Assembly: GCF_001514265.1 (NCBI RefSeq)
Contig: NZ_KQ949001.1
Coordinates: 62,001-126,000 of the forward strand
Direction of reading: 5' to 3'
DNA from: Streptomyces resistomycificus
GTDB lineage: Bacteria; Actinomycetota; Actinomycetes; Streptomycetales; Streptomycetaceae
DNA length: 64,000 nt
The notes under the pieces are model-generated. The model had not been told where the DNA came from. It saw nothing but the letters and a program-made list of their open reading frames with translations, and did no database searches. Positions 35,904 to 43,947 of the stretch are shown here, one piece after another (the stretch's first letter is position 1; each line of letters begins with the position of its first letter). Made by a program: the position numbers and the translations under genes.

Positions 35904-36027
35904 CCCGGACGGCTGGGAGGCGAACCACGGGTCCTGGCACACCTCGCCGAACACCGGATCCCCCACCGCCCCTGACCCACCCGAGGCCGCCGACCACACC
36001 ATCGCCGCCACCCCTGCCGGACGGAGT
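35904..36027 (+). repeat. Direct repeat copy 2 (pseudo-copy of helicase 3' end)
   Basis: This copy repeats 35746-35869 with a one-base deletion in the GCGGTCC region and compensating differences further on. It has no start or upstream helicase sequence, so it is a non-functional remnant of a local duplication. About 140 bases of ordinary-looking intergenic DNA then separate it from the next gene. Confidence 0.9.
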
Positions 36028-36172
36028 GGCGGCGCCTCGCCGGGCTTGATGCGGCCGGGGTGACCAGGGAAACCTCTCTGGGCGCCCTGCCCTCTTGCGC
36101 GGGCGCGGGAGAATGGACGGTGGCCCGCGCACCTGCGGGTCATCCGTGACGTACGTACGAGGAGGACAAGAC

Positions 36173-36538
36173 ATGGCGGAGCCCACGCCGCGTCGGAACG
36201 AATCGCGGCTACGCCCCGCGCCCCTGCTCTTCGAGCCCGCGCAGGTCGCCGACGACCCGGAGCACTTCTTCGATCTGGAGTCGATGGACGACCCCCGCGC
36301 CCTGCTGGACCGTGCCACCGAGCTGACACAGGCGTTCCGCGCGGCGGCCGACCGTGCCGTGGAGTTCCAGGCGATCGCGGCGGCCCAGCTGGCCGACCCG
36401 CGCCGTTTCGACCGGTTGACGGCGTCGGACATCGCCGCCCGGGCCGAGTGGACCGAGGACTACGCGAAGAAGATGGTCGAGTTCGGCCGGGATCTGCTGC
36501 GAGGAGCCGAGGTACCGGGACACACCGACCCGGTGTGA
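36173..36538 (+). CDS. Conserved hypothetical protein
   Basis: A 121-residue soluble, acidic, mainly helical protein beginning MAEPTPRRNESRLRP. The ATG at 36173 follows GAGGAGG at good spacing. The DPEHFFDLESMDDPRALLDRA segment and later helices (F-R-A-A-A-D-R-A-V-E-F-Q-A-I-A-A) suggest a small helical bundle. No function is recognised. It lies after the helicase operon and may be a separate transcription unit. Confidence 0.65.
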   Translation: MAEPTPRRNESRLRPAPLLFEPAQVADDPEHFFDLESMDDPRALLDRATELTQAFRAAADRAVEFQAIAAAQLADPRRFDRLTASDIAARAEWTEDYAKKMVEFGRDLLRGAEVPGHTDPV

Positions 36539-36702
36539 CGGGGGCGACGTCCGGGGCGTCCCGGCGCACTCGAGGCGCATTCCCCCCGCATTCACTACCC
36601 GGCATATGCCAGGCGGGCAAGATACCCCGTCCCATCCTCGCTCGTCCCGAGTTCCGGCAACTCTGGGAAACGGCACACTCACGGCCCGTAGACGTAGATG
36701 CC

Positions 36703-37299
36703 ATGAGCAGCACACGCGAAGAGACCCCGGCCCACGCCCCCCACTTCGACGTCTCCGGTGTCACCTCGGAAGGCGCGGCCTGGCTCGCCACGGCAGGAAC
36801 GTATCCGCGCAGCACCCTCGCGCTCTGGGAGGAGCGGCCGGACGCCCCGGTCGTCCTGCCCTGCGGCACCGCCTTCGACATCGTCAGCGCCCCCGCGGTC
36901 TTCGGCCGCCGGATGCTCGACCGCCTGTGGGACGAGGGCCCCGGCTCCGGACCGGTCGCGGCGTTCCGGGGCCGGATGCTGCTGTTCGCCGCGCCCGGCA
37001 CGGCACCTCGGCTGCCGTCGCTGCTGCACTGGGAGGAGTTCGGCCGCACCGGGGCCATCCCGCCGCTGCTGTGCCACGGCGTCGGCGACGCGGTGACCGT
37101 TCCCGCCCCGATGAGCGGCGCCCCCAGCTCGTCCGGCGCCCGCTGGCTGGTCGCCCCGGACACCCGTCGCCCCTGGCTGCCGGGGGCCGAGATCCTGCTC
37201 TGGGCGGCCGTGCGGGCGGCCCGCGCGGCCGTGCGGATATCGATTTTTCCTCCCGCCGATCAGGATGCTAAGGTCTACGACGTCAGCAGGCGCCGCTAG
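36703..37299 (+). CDS. Primase/polymerase-domain-like hypothetical protein ending inside tRNA-Lys
   Basis: A 198-residue cytoplasmic protein. The core (HFDVSGVTSEGAAWLATAGT, VLPCGTAFDIVSAPAVFGRR, LLFAAPGTAPRLPSLLHWEE) resembles streptomycete proteins labelled as bifunctional DNA primase/polymerase N-terminal domain. I do not see a clear catalytic acidic triad, so activity is doubtful. The stop TAG (37297-37299) lies within the first ten bases of the tRNA-Lys gene. The last codons before it are less GC-biased than the rest of the gene. Confidence 0.65.
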   Translation: MSSTREETPAHAPHFDVSGVTSEGAAWLATAGTYPRSTLALWEERPDAPVVLPCGTAFDIVSAPAVFGRRMLDRLWDEGPGSGPVAAFRGRMLLFAAPGTAPRLPSLLHWEEFGRTGAIPPLLCHGVGDAVTVPAPMSGAPSSSGARWLVAPDTRRPWLPGAEILLWAAVRAARAAVRISIFPPADQDAKVYDVSRRR

Positions 37300-37363
37300 C
37301 TCAGTTGGTTAGAGCAGCTGACTCTTAATCAGCGGGTCCGGGGTTCGAGTCCCTGGCGGCGCA
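37290..37363 (+). tRNA. tRNA-Lys (anticodon CTT), copy 1
   Basis: A 74-nt cloverleaf. The acceptor GCGCCGC pairs perfectly with GCGGCGC, the anticodon loop is ACTCTTAAT and the T loop is TTCGAGT. CCA is not encoded. It is identical in sequence to the copies at 51021 and 56803. Confidence 0.97.
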
Positions 37364-37372
37364 CAGACACGA

Positions 37373-37402
37373 AAAGGCCCCTCGCGCAAGCGAGGGGCCT
37401 TT
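37373..37402. terminator. Terminator between tRNA-Lys copy 1 and the metalloprotease gene
   Basis: A perfect 12-bp stem AAAGGCCCCTCG/CGAGGGGCCTTT with loop CGCAAG. The A/T-rich outer ends give U-tracts in both directions, so it probably serves the tRNA and the convergent protease gene. Confidence 0.92.
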
Positions 37403-37415
37403 CGCGTACCCTCGG

Positions 37416-38678
37416 CTAGCCGGTCGTGATCTTCACCGTCCAGGCTCCCGAGGCGGTCCGCCCCTCCACCTCCACCCGCACGCCGTCGCCCGGCACCGTG
37501 AAGCTCTCGCCGACACCGACCGGCGCGTCCGCGAGCGGCGGGTAGACGGAGGACTCCCAGCAGGCCTCGCTGTCCGGGTGGGCGTCGACCACCTCGACGG
37601 GCCCGCCGCCGGACGCGGCACCGCTGCGCACCCGGTAGACGAGGATGCCGGGCCGGCAGACCCCGACGTCGTTGCCGACCGGCCCGCGAGCCTCGAAGGC
37701 CAGAGCGCTGTCGGCCCCGGTGCGCACCACCGCGAGCTTGGTACCGCCGCCCACCCCGAAGGCCGGCGCCCCCGCGGCCCCGACGGCCGGGCTACCCGGG
37801 CCCGCGCCGAGCGGCTCGAGGGTCAGCCGGGTCGGCCCGGCCTCCCGTACGCACGCCACCTGCCTCGACTGAAGCCAGCCCAGCTTCCACTTGTGCCAGC
37901 CGAACAGGTCGGGCGCCAGTGCGAACTGGCTGCCCATCAGGTCCCAGTCGCCGACGTAGGTGTCCCAGTCGCCCTTGCCGTCGGCCGGGCGCTGGTAGAG
38001 GTCCGGCAGGTCGAAGACGTGCCCGGTCTCGTGGGCCAGCACCAGCCGGTCCGGCGGGTGCTGCTCGAACACCGTGACGACCCGCCGGATGTTCGTGCCG
38101 TCCGCCCGCAGCGGGGCGTCCAGGTTGACGACCTTCGTCGCGTCGGAGTCCACGCCGGGCGCGTCCGGGTCGGCCACGAAGTAGACGATGTCGTAGCGCG
38201 AGAAGTCGACCTGCGCGTCGGCCGCCGCGAGGGCGTCTCGCAGGTAGGCGGCACGGTGCTCGGGACTCCAGTCGCGCTGTATGACGTACGACGGCGACGG
38301 CCGTGGCATCCGGATCCAGTGCCGCAGCGCGTGCGGGCGCAGCGAGAACCTGCCGTAGGAGGCGCGCGCGAAGAAGCGACTGGTGGCCGGGAAGTGGTCG
38401 GCGGTCAGCTCGGCGGGCGTGGTCAGCGGGACCGAGTCCGGGAAGGACAGGAACACCATCACCGCGTCCAGCGAGCGGGCCGGTTTCGGATAGGCGGCGT
38501 TCCACGTGTCCAGGCCCTCCGAGTGGTGGGCCTCGGTGCGCTGGAGGGCGCACGGCGCCGCCGCGAACGGTTCGGCGACCGAGGGCCCGCTGCCCAGCGA
38601 GGTCGCGGCGAGCGCCGACAACGTGGTGAGGACGGCCGCCGTGCTGCGCAGTCGGGAGCGCGAGAGCGGACACGGCAC
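37416..38678 (-). CDS. Secreted M6-like zinc metalloprotease
   Basis: A 420-residue protein with a Sec signal peptide (basic start then A-A-V-L-T-T-L-S-A-L-A-A-T). The catalytic zinc motif is in V-L-A-H-E-T-G-H-V-F-D-L-P-D, i.e. HExxH with the extended M6 (immune-inhibitor-A) pattern, and a likely Met-turn region near D-W-D-L-M-G-S. A C-terminal beta domain follows. The GTG at 38678 follows GGAGGT. The upstream frame extension is not used. The family degrades extracellular proteins. Confidence 0.85.
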   Translation of the reverse strand: MPCPLSRSRLRSTAAVLTTLSALAATSLGSGPSVAEPFAAAPCALQRTEAHHSEGLDTWNAAYPKPARSLDAVMVFLSFPDSVPLTTPAELTADHFPATSRFFARASYGRFSLRPHALRHWIRMPRPSPSYVIQRDWSPEHRAAYLRDALAAADAQVDFSRYDIVYFVADPDAPGVDSDATKVVNLDAPLRADGTNIRRVVTVFEQHPPDRLVLAHETGHVFDLPDLYQRPADGKGDWDTYVGDWDLMGSQFALAPDLFGWHKWKLGWLQSRQVACVREAGPTRLTLEPLGAGPGSPAVGAAGAPAFGVGGGTKLAVVRTGADSALAFEARGPVGNDVGVCRPGILVYRVRSGAASGGGPVEVVDAHPDSEACWESSVYPPLADAPVGVGESFTVPGDGVRVEVEGRTASGAWTVKITTG

Positions 38679-38818
38679 AGGGACCTCCGGGTGCGGTTCA
38701 CGGGACACCGCACCCAGCCTGTGTGTGTTTGTCGTACTACGCCTCGTTTGCCTGCACCAGACGAGTGAGAAGGCCGAGGATTCGTGAGGGTCGACACCCC
38801 CGAATCGCTCACGGAACG

Positions 38819-38831
38819 TCACAACTGGTCA
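38819..38831. promoter_or_regulatory. BldD-like half-site pair upstream of cdgA
   Basis: TCACAACTGGTCA has the TNAC and GTNA half-sites of the BldD consensus at the right spacing but mismatched centre bases. It is 160-170 bases before the cdgA start. BldD is known to repress cdgA in S. coelicolor, which makes the site worth noting. The assignment is tentative. Confidence 0.35.
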
Positions 38832-38990
38832 GGCGCCTGAAGGACCCTTCCAGACGCGCGCAGAAACGATCTGTCAGAAGGGTCGGTTGTTCCGGGACAC
38901 TGGACACCGGCTGGAAGGGCTTGGGGCCAGCCTCTATGATCGGCACACTTTCCTGCCGGACAGCGATCGAGTGCACTGCGGGAGCAAGCG

Positions 38991-40796
38991 GTGAGCGGAA
39001 CGTCCGAAGGGCCGACGACCGCGGCAGACCCCGACGGGTCCGCCGTCACAGAGAGTAGTGTTCGCACGTCTCCGGGTACTGAACGTCCGAGTTATCGTTC
39101 GGTGTTCACCGCCGCGCCGCTGGCGATGGCGGTCGTCGACCGCGAGGGCATGGTCGTCGGAGCCAACGACATGTTCGGCGCCCTGCTCGGCGCCGGCTCC
39201 GAGACGCTGACCGGCCAGGTCGCCGCCGACCTGGTGGACCTGGCCTCGGACGCCCGTACCTGGCACGCCTACCGCGAGGTGCTGCGCGGCCGCCAGGCGA
39301 GACTGCGCTGCACGCGCCGGCTCAAGCACCCCGACGGCCACGCCCTGTGGGTGCAGGTCACCGTCGCGCCCCTGGCGGGCAACGAGCCCGGCATCCTGCT
39401 GTCGGTCGCCGACATCAGTGCCCGCCGTGAACTCCAGGCGCGGCTTCGGCACTTGCAGATGCACGACCCGGTGACCCGGCTGCCCAACCGCACCCTGTTC
39501 TTCGAGCGCCTCTCGGCCGCGCTGGAGGCGGAGTCCTACGAGCAGAGCGGCACCGGCCGGATCGGGCTGTGCTACCTCGACCTGGACGGTTTCAAGGCCG
39601 TCAACGACACTCTCGGCCATCGTGTCGGCGACCGGCTGCTGGCGGCCGTCGCCGAACGCCTCACCCGCTGCGCGGACGAGGCGGGCCACGGCCGGGTGAG
39701 TGTGCCGCTGGTCGCCCGGCTCGGCGGTGACGAGTTCGCCCTGCTCGTCGAGGACTCCACCGGCACCGAGCAGCTCGCCGACCTCGCCGAGGCCGTTCTG
39801 GAGGCGGTCCAGGCGCCGTTCGACCTGGCCGGCCGGCGGCTGTCGGTGTCGGCGTCCATCGGCGTGGTGGAGCGGCAGGCGGCGGGCACCTCGGCGACCG
39901 GCCTGATGCAGGCCGCCGACACCACGCTGTACTGGGCGAAGGCGGACGGCAAGGCCCGCTGGACCCTCTTCGACCCGGAGCGCAACGCCCACCGCATGAC
40001 CCGCCAGGCCCTCGCCTCCACCCTGCGCCCGGCCATCGAGCGCGACGAGTTCGTGCTGGAGTACCAGCCGCTGGTGTGCATGGAGGACGGCCGGCTGCGG
40101 GGCGTCGAGGCCCTGGTCCGCTGGAACCACCCGCAGTTCGGCATGCTGACGCCGAATCGGTTCATCGGACTGGCCGAGGAGGACGGATCTATCGTGCAGC
40201 TCGGCCGCTGGGTGCTGGCCACGGCCTGCCGCCAGGCGCGGCAGTGGCAGCTCGATCACCCCCACGAGCCGCCGATCTTCGTGAGCGTGAACGTGGCGGT
40301 CCGTCAGGTCTGGGATTCCGACCTGGTGGCGGACGTGGCGAAGATCCTCGCGGAGACGGGCCTGGCCCCGCACCTGCTCCAGTTGGAGCTGACGGAGTCG
40401 GCCGTGATGGGTTCGGCGGGCCGCCCGCTCCAGGCCCTCCAGGCCCTCAGCGACATGGGCGTGGGCATCGCGATCGACGACTTCGGCACCGGCTACTCGA
40501 ACCTCGCCTATCTGAGCCGGCTGCCGGTGTCGGTGCTGAAGCTGGACGGGTCGTTCGTACGGGGCTTCCAGTACGAGGGCGAGGGCGTCCCCCCGAACCC
40601 GGCCGACGAGGTCGTCGTGGAGGCGATGATCCAGCTCGCCCACCGGCTCGGCCTGACGGTCACCGCCGAGTGCGTGGAGACCTCGGCGCAGGCGTCCCGG
40701 CTGCGGCGGATCGGCTGCGACACCGGTCAGGGGTGGCTGTACTCGCGGCCGGTGCCGCCGGATCGTATCTCCGGGTTGCTGGACGTACGGGTGTGA
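38991..40796 (+). CDS. cdgA: CdgA-like diguanylate cyclase/phosphodiesterase (PAS-GGDEF-EAL)
   Basis: A 601-residue soluble cyclic-di-GMP enzyme. PAS domain at about 35-145. GGDEF domain at about 155-330 with intact R-L-G-G-D-E-F (243-249) and no RxxD inhibitory site at the usual place. EAL domain at about 345-595 with E-A-L-V-R-W (373-378), E-L-T-E-S and D-D-F-G-T-G-Y-S, so both cyclase and phosphodiesterase sites look complete. Gene order and domain layout match CdgA of S. coelicolor, whose over-expression blocks development. The GTG at 38991 follows GGGAGC. Confidence 0.88.
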   Translation: MSGTSEGPTTAADPDGSAVTESSVRTSPGTERPSYRSVFTAAPLAMAVVDREGMVVGANDMFGALLGAGSETLTGQVAADLVDLASDARTWHAYREVLRGRQARLRCTRRLKHPDGHALWVQVTVAPLAGNEPGILLSVADISARRELQARLRHLQMHDPVTRLPNRTLFFERLSAALEAESYEQSGTGRIGLCYLDLDGFKAVNDTLGHRVGDRLLAAVAERLTRCADEAGHGRVSVPLVARLGGDEFALLVEDSTGTEQLADLAEAVLEAVQAPFDLAGRRLSVSASIGVVERQAAGTSATGLMQAADTTLYWAKADGKARWTLFDPERNAHRMTRQALASTLRPAIERDEFVLEYQPLVCMEDGRLRGVEALVRWNHPQFGMLTPNRFIGLAEEDGSIVQLGRWVLATACRQARQWQLDHPHEPPIFVSVNVAVRQVWDSDLVADVAKILAETGLAPHLLQLELTESAVMGSAGRPLQALQALSDMGVGIAIDDFGTGYSNLAYLSRLPVSVLKLDGSFVRGFQYEGEGVPPNPADEVVVEAMIQLAHRLGLTVTAECVETSAQASRLRRIGCDTGQGWLYSRPVPPDRISGLLDVRV

Positions 40797-40815
40797 CTCC
40801 GCCGGCGTCCGCGAC

Positions 40816-41946
40816 TCAGGCGGTCGGCAGGCCGTAGGCGTCCGCGATGAGCTCGTACGAGCGCAGGCGTACGTCTCCGCTGTGGGCGTTGCCCGTGATC
40901 ATCAGCTCGTCGGCGCCGGTGCGCTTGTGCAGGTCGTCGAGGCCGGAGCGGACCTCGTCGGCGGTGCCGTGGATGACGTTGGCGTTCCAGGAGTCGACGA
41001 ACTCGCGCTCCATCGGGCTGAAGTCGTAGGCCTCCGCCTCCTCCGGGGTGGGCACCAGGCCGGGGCGGCCGGTGCGGAGCCTGACCATGTTCAGCGCGGC
41101 CGCCCTGACCTGCCGGCGGGCCTCCTTCTCGTCGTCGGTGGCGAGGGCGGAGACGCCGATGAGGGCGTACGGCTCGTCCAGGACGGCGGACGGCCGGAAG
41201 GACTCCCGGTACAGGTCCAGGGCGGGGACGGTGTTCTGCGCCGAGAAGTGGTGCGCGAAGGCGAAGGGCAGGCCGAGGGAGCCGGCCAGGCGGGCACTGA
41301 AACCGGAGGAGCCGAGCAGCCAGACGGGCGGGCGGTGCGGGTCCTGGACGCCGCCGGGGGACGTGGCCTGGACCGGGCCGGGTACGGCGTGGATACGGCG
41401 GTAGGGGTGACCGTCCGGGAAGTCGTCGTCCAGGAAGCGGATCAGCTCGGCGAGCTGCTGGGGGAAGTCGTCGGCGCCTGAGTGGATGGGGGTCCCCCCG
41501 CTCGAACGAAGTTGAGAGTGGGGGAGGTCCGTGCGGCGCAGGGCGGCCGCGGTGGCGCCGTCCGTGCCGGGGGCGCGGCCGAGGCCGAGGTCCACGCGGC
41601 CGGGGGCCATGGCCTCCAGGGTGCCGAACTGTTCCGCGATCACCAGCGGGGCGTGGTTGGGGAGCATCACGCCGCCCGAGCCGAGGCGGATGCGGGTGGT
41701 GTGGGCGGCGAGGTGGGCCAGGATCACGGCCGGCGAGGAGGACGCCACGCCCGGCATGGAGTGGTGCTCGGCGACCCAGTAGCGGTGGTAGCCGCGGGTC
41801 TCCGCGAGGCGGGCTATGGCGACGCTGGTGCGGAGGGCGTCGGTGGCCGTGCGGCCCGCGCCGACGGTGACCAGGTCCAGTACGGAGAGGGGGGTGGGGG
41901 CGGTGCCGTGCGCTGTTCCCCGGGTCTCGTCTGCCGTTGCGGTCAC
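40816..41946 (-). CDS. LLM-class flavin-dependent oxidoreductase with an in-frame repeat insertion
   Basis: A 376-residue luciferase-like monooxygenase of the single-subunit (MsnO8-like) group. Features include S-V-L-D-L-V-T-V-G near the start, WVAEHHSMPGVASSSPAV (flavin and His site) and W-L-L-G-S-S-G-F-S-A-R-L-A. The GTG at 41946 follows AGGAGG. About residues 139-153 (H-S-Q-L-R-S-S-G-G-T-P) come from a repeat element inserted in frame at 41489-41530, between G-A-T-A-A-A-L-R-R and D-F-P-Q-Q-L. Relatives lack this stretch. The substrate is unknown. Confidence 0.88.
   Translation of the reverse strand: MTATADETRGTAHGTAPTPLSVLDLVTVGAGRTATDALRTSVAIARLAETRGYHRYWVAEHHSMPGVASSSPAVILAHLAAHTTRIRLGSGGVMLPNHAPLVIAEQFGTLEAMAPGRVDLGLGRAPGTDGATAAALRRTDLPHSQLRSSGGTPIHSGADDFPQQLAELIRFLDDDFPDGHPYRRIHAVPGPVQATSPGGVQDPHRPPVWLLGSSGFSARLAGSLGLPFAFAHHFSAQNTVPALDLYRESFRPSAVLDEPYALIGVSALATDDEKEARRQVRAAALNMVRLRTGRPGLVPTPEEAEAYDFSPMEREFVDSWNANVIHGTADEVRSGLDDLHKRTGADELMITGNAHSGDVRLRSYELIADAYGLPTA
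41489..41530. repeat. Small Streptomyces palindromic repeat inside the LLM gene
   Basis: The element has GGTCCCCCCGCTC, a GAACGAAGTT centre and GAGAGTGGGGGAGGTCC, giving a C-rich/G-rich hairpin. Elements of this form (CCCCGCTC...GAG.GTGGGGGAG) occur many times between genes in streptomycete chromosomes. Here it lies within a coding sequence and keeps the frame. Confidence 0.75.
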
Positions 41947-42219
41947 GGTGGGTGCCTCCTGTTGTTGCCGTGCGCTGTCTTGCGCAGCGTTAACAGGAGG
42001 CTGTCCCCGTTTATTCCTCTCGGCGGCGGCGTGGGGCCCGCGCCCTGCCGGGGGCTCCGCCCTCAGACCCCCGAGCCCGAGGCCTGTGCCGAACCCACCA
42101 CCTGGCTCGGAATCACGAAAGGCGCCCCACCAGGGCTAGGGCCTTTGTCCGGCCGAGTCGGGTGCCGGGGGGCGCAGGCCGGGGTCCAGGGGGCGGAGCC
42201 CCCTGGGACGGGGCGGGAG
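41947..42219. other. Intergenic region with terminator hairpins
   Basis: About 270 bases between two leftward genes. The part nearest 42220 carries a strong hairpin (42186-42206), and another G/C-rich inverted stretch lies near 42045-42075. The CCTCCT complement of the LLM ribosome site is at 41956-41961. No gene is seen. Confidence 0.6.
42186..42206 (-). terminator. Terminator after the EutA-like pair
   Basis: A perfect 9-bp stem CCAGGGGGC/GCCCCCTGG with loop GGA, 14 bases beyond the stop at 42220. This hairpin type recurs downstream of many streptomycete genes. Confidence 0.8.
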
Positions 42220-42951
42220 TCAGGCCTGCACGATGGGCTCCCTGGTGAACAGCGCCCCCAGCGTCGTCGCGTTCACGCGGCGGTCCGCCAGCCGCAGCGC
42301 CTCCCACACCGTGACCTGGTTGGCCGTCAGCACGGGTTTGCCGAGTTCCTTCTCCAGGGACGGGATGTGGGCCGCGGTGTGCAGGGCCGTGTCGGGGAGC
42401 AGGACCGCGTCGGCGTCCTCGGAGTCGGCCGCGCGGGCCAGCGCGAACACCTCGGCCTCGCCCCACGTGCCGACCTCCGCCGCCGTGATGATGCCGGAGC
42501 CGCGCACCCCGGTCACCTCCAGGCCACCCGCCCGGAGGAACTCCGCGAACAGCGACGCCACGTCGTCGGGGTAGGTCGCGCCCACCGCGACCCGGCCCGC
42601 CCCGATCTCCCGCGCCGCGTGCACGAAGGCGAAGGACGTGGAGGAGGCCGGCATGCCCGCGGTGTGGGCGAGGGCGCGCACCTGGTCGTGGGCGCCCTCC
42701 CAGCCGAACACGAAGCTGCCGCTGGTGCACGCCCACACCACCGACTCGGCGCCCGCCATGCGCAGTTGCTCGACGCCGGCCGCGAGCCGTCGCGCCGAGC
42801 CCATTTCGAGCAGGGCGTCGACCCGGTGGGCGTCCTCGCCGATGTCGGTGTGCACCAGGTCCAGCCGGATGTCGCTCCCGAGGAGCTGCTCGATGCGTGG
42901 ATAGTCGTCCTCGGCGGAGTGGCCCGGGTAGAGGAATCCCAGCGCTGTCAT
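42220..42951 (-). CDS. EutA/maleate-isomerase-like protein lacking the second active-site Cys
   Basis: A 243-residue protein of the Asp/Glu/hydantoin racemase and maleate cis-trans isomerase superfamily. The first catalytic Cys is present in V-V-W-A-C-T-S-G-S-F. The second, expected in a C-T-N-L-like loop, is replaced (L-L-P-D-T-A-L-H-T). The C-terminal T-A-N-Q-V-T-V-W-E-A-L is conserved. It ends the two-gene EutA-like operon, two bases after its paralogue. One-Cys members include arylmalonate decarboxylases, though their Cys is on the other side, so this one may be a changed or inactive enzyme. Confidence 0.8.
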   Translation of the reverse strand: MTALGFLYPGHSAEDDYPRIEQLLGSDIRLDLVHTDIGEDAHRVDALLEMGSARRLAAGVEQLRMAGAESVVWACTSGSFVFGWEGAHDQVRALAHTAGMPASSTSFAFVHAAREIGAGRVAVGATYPDDVASLFAEFLRAGGLEVTGVRGSGIITAAEVGTWGEAEVFALARAADSEDADAVLLPDTALHTAAHIPSLEKELGKPVLTANQVTVWEALRLADRRVNATTLGALFTREPIVQA

Positions 42952-42953
42952 GT

Positions 42954-43763
42954 TCAGCCTTCCTGCTGCTGTCCTTCGTCCGGCAGTTTCGGCATGTCCG
43001 GAAGTTCCGGCACCACGGGACCGGTCCGCGCCGCCGGATCGATCAGCGCCTGGTACGGTCCCACGGCTCGGGTACCCATTCGGCGCAGGGCCGCCCACAT
43101 CGTGACCTGGTTGGCCGAGATCACCGGGATGCGCAGTTCCGCCTCCAGTTGGGGGATCACGTCGTACGTCGGCAGGTTGGTGCAGCTGATGAACAGCGCC
43201 TCGGCCGCGACGCCCACCGCGCGGCGCGCCATGTCGGCCACGTCCCGGTACGGCACCTTCCAGATGTGCCGGGTCAGGCCCATGTACGCGCACCCGGTGA
43301 CGGCGACGCCGGCCTCCGCCACGTACTCCTCGAGGGCCCGGGTGACGGACACCGTGTAGGGCGTCACCAGCGCCACCCGTCGTACGTCCAGCTCGGCCAG
43401 CGCCTCCAGGAGCGCGCCGGACGTGGTCACCGAGGGCAGCGCGCCCGCACGGGTCATCGCGCCGCACATCGCGCGCTCGCCGACGATCCCGCCGACGAAG
43501 CTGCCGGAGGTGCAGGCGTAGGCGACGACCTCGGGGGCGATGGCGGTGAGGGTGCGCACCGCGTCGTGCAGGGTCTCGTGCTCGCTGACCAGCCGGGCGA
43601 GGTCGAGACTGACCTCGACGGGGACGTACGGCGTCCGGGTCAGATGGAGGGACACCTCGTCGGGCACCCAGCGCCACAGTTCGCGGTCGAGGGCGAAGTC
43701 GAAGGGGGCGACGACACCGACGCCGCGCTGGGGGCGAGGGCCACCCAGAAAGGTAACGTCCAT
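42954..43763 (-). CDS. EutA/maleate-isomerase-like protein with both catalytic Cys
   Basis: A 269-residue paralogue of the neighbouring gene. Both active-site cysteines are present: A-Y-A-C-T-S-G-S-F and F-I-S-C-T-N-L-P-T-Y. The expected fold is a pseudo-symmetric two-domain one that racemises, isomerises or decarboxylates small dicarboxylates. The superfamily includes EutA, found beside Ehu transporters in ectoine-use loci. The ATG at 43763 is used, and a GTG at 43781 is also possible. The last 25 residues are Pro/Gln-rich and unlike relatives. Confidence 0.82.
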   Translation of the reverse strand: MDVTFLGGPRPQRGVGVVAPFDFALDRELWRWVPDEVSLHLTRTPYVPVEVSLDLARLVSEHETLHDAVRTLTAIAPEVVAYACTSGSFVGGIVGERAMCGAMTRAGALPSVTTSGALLEALAELDVRRVALVTPYTVSVTRALEEYVAEAGVAVTGCAYMGLTRHIWKVPYRDVADMARRAVGVAAEALFISCTNLPTYDVIPQLEAELRIPVISANQVTMWAALRRMGTRAVGPYQALIDPAARTGPVVPELPDMPKLPDEGQQQEG

Positions 43764-43947
43764 GGCCAGCACCGGCCTCACTGTAAGAAGCGGGAGGAGA
43801 ACGGACCGTACACACGCCCGTGTTGACGAAGGTAGGTTCGGGTGCGAGCGTGGTCAATCCGCCCTCGTGACGCCCAGGTCACGCACCGGTCACCCGTTCA
43901 TGTCCGCCCATGTCGGACGGCCCTCGCCGTCCAGAAAACGGCTTCGA

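Noticed and set aside
36596..36612. GGCATATGCC near 36600 as a second copy of the 50016 operator
   Set aside because: Only the 10-bp core is shared, the flanks do not match, and the core is a short symmetrical word that can occur by chance.
43540..43947. Long N-terminal extension of the hydroxyacid dehydrogenase
   Set aside because: It is antisense to the EutA-like gene. The Rossmann-fold protein starts at the ATG 43948 or 43900.
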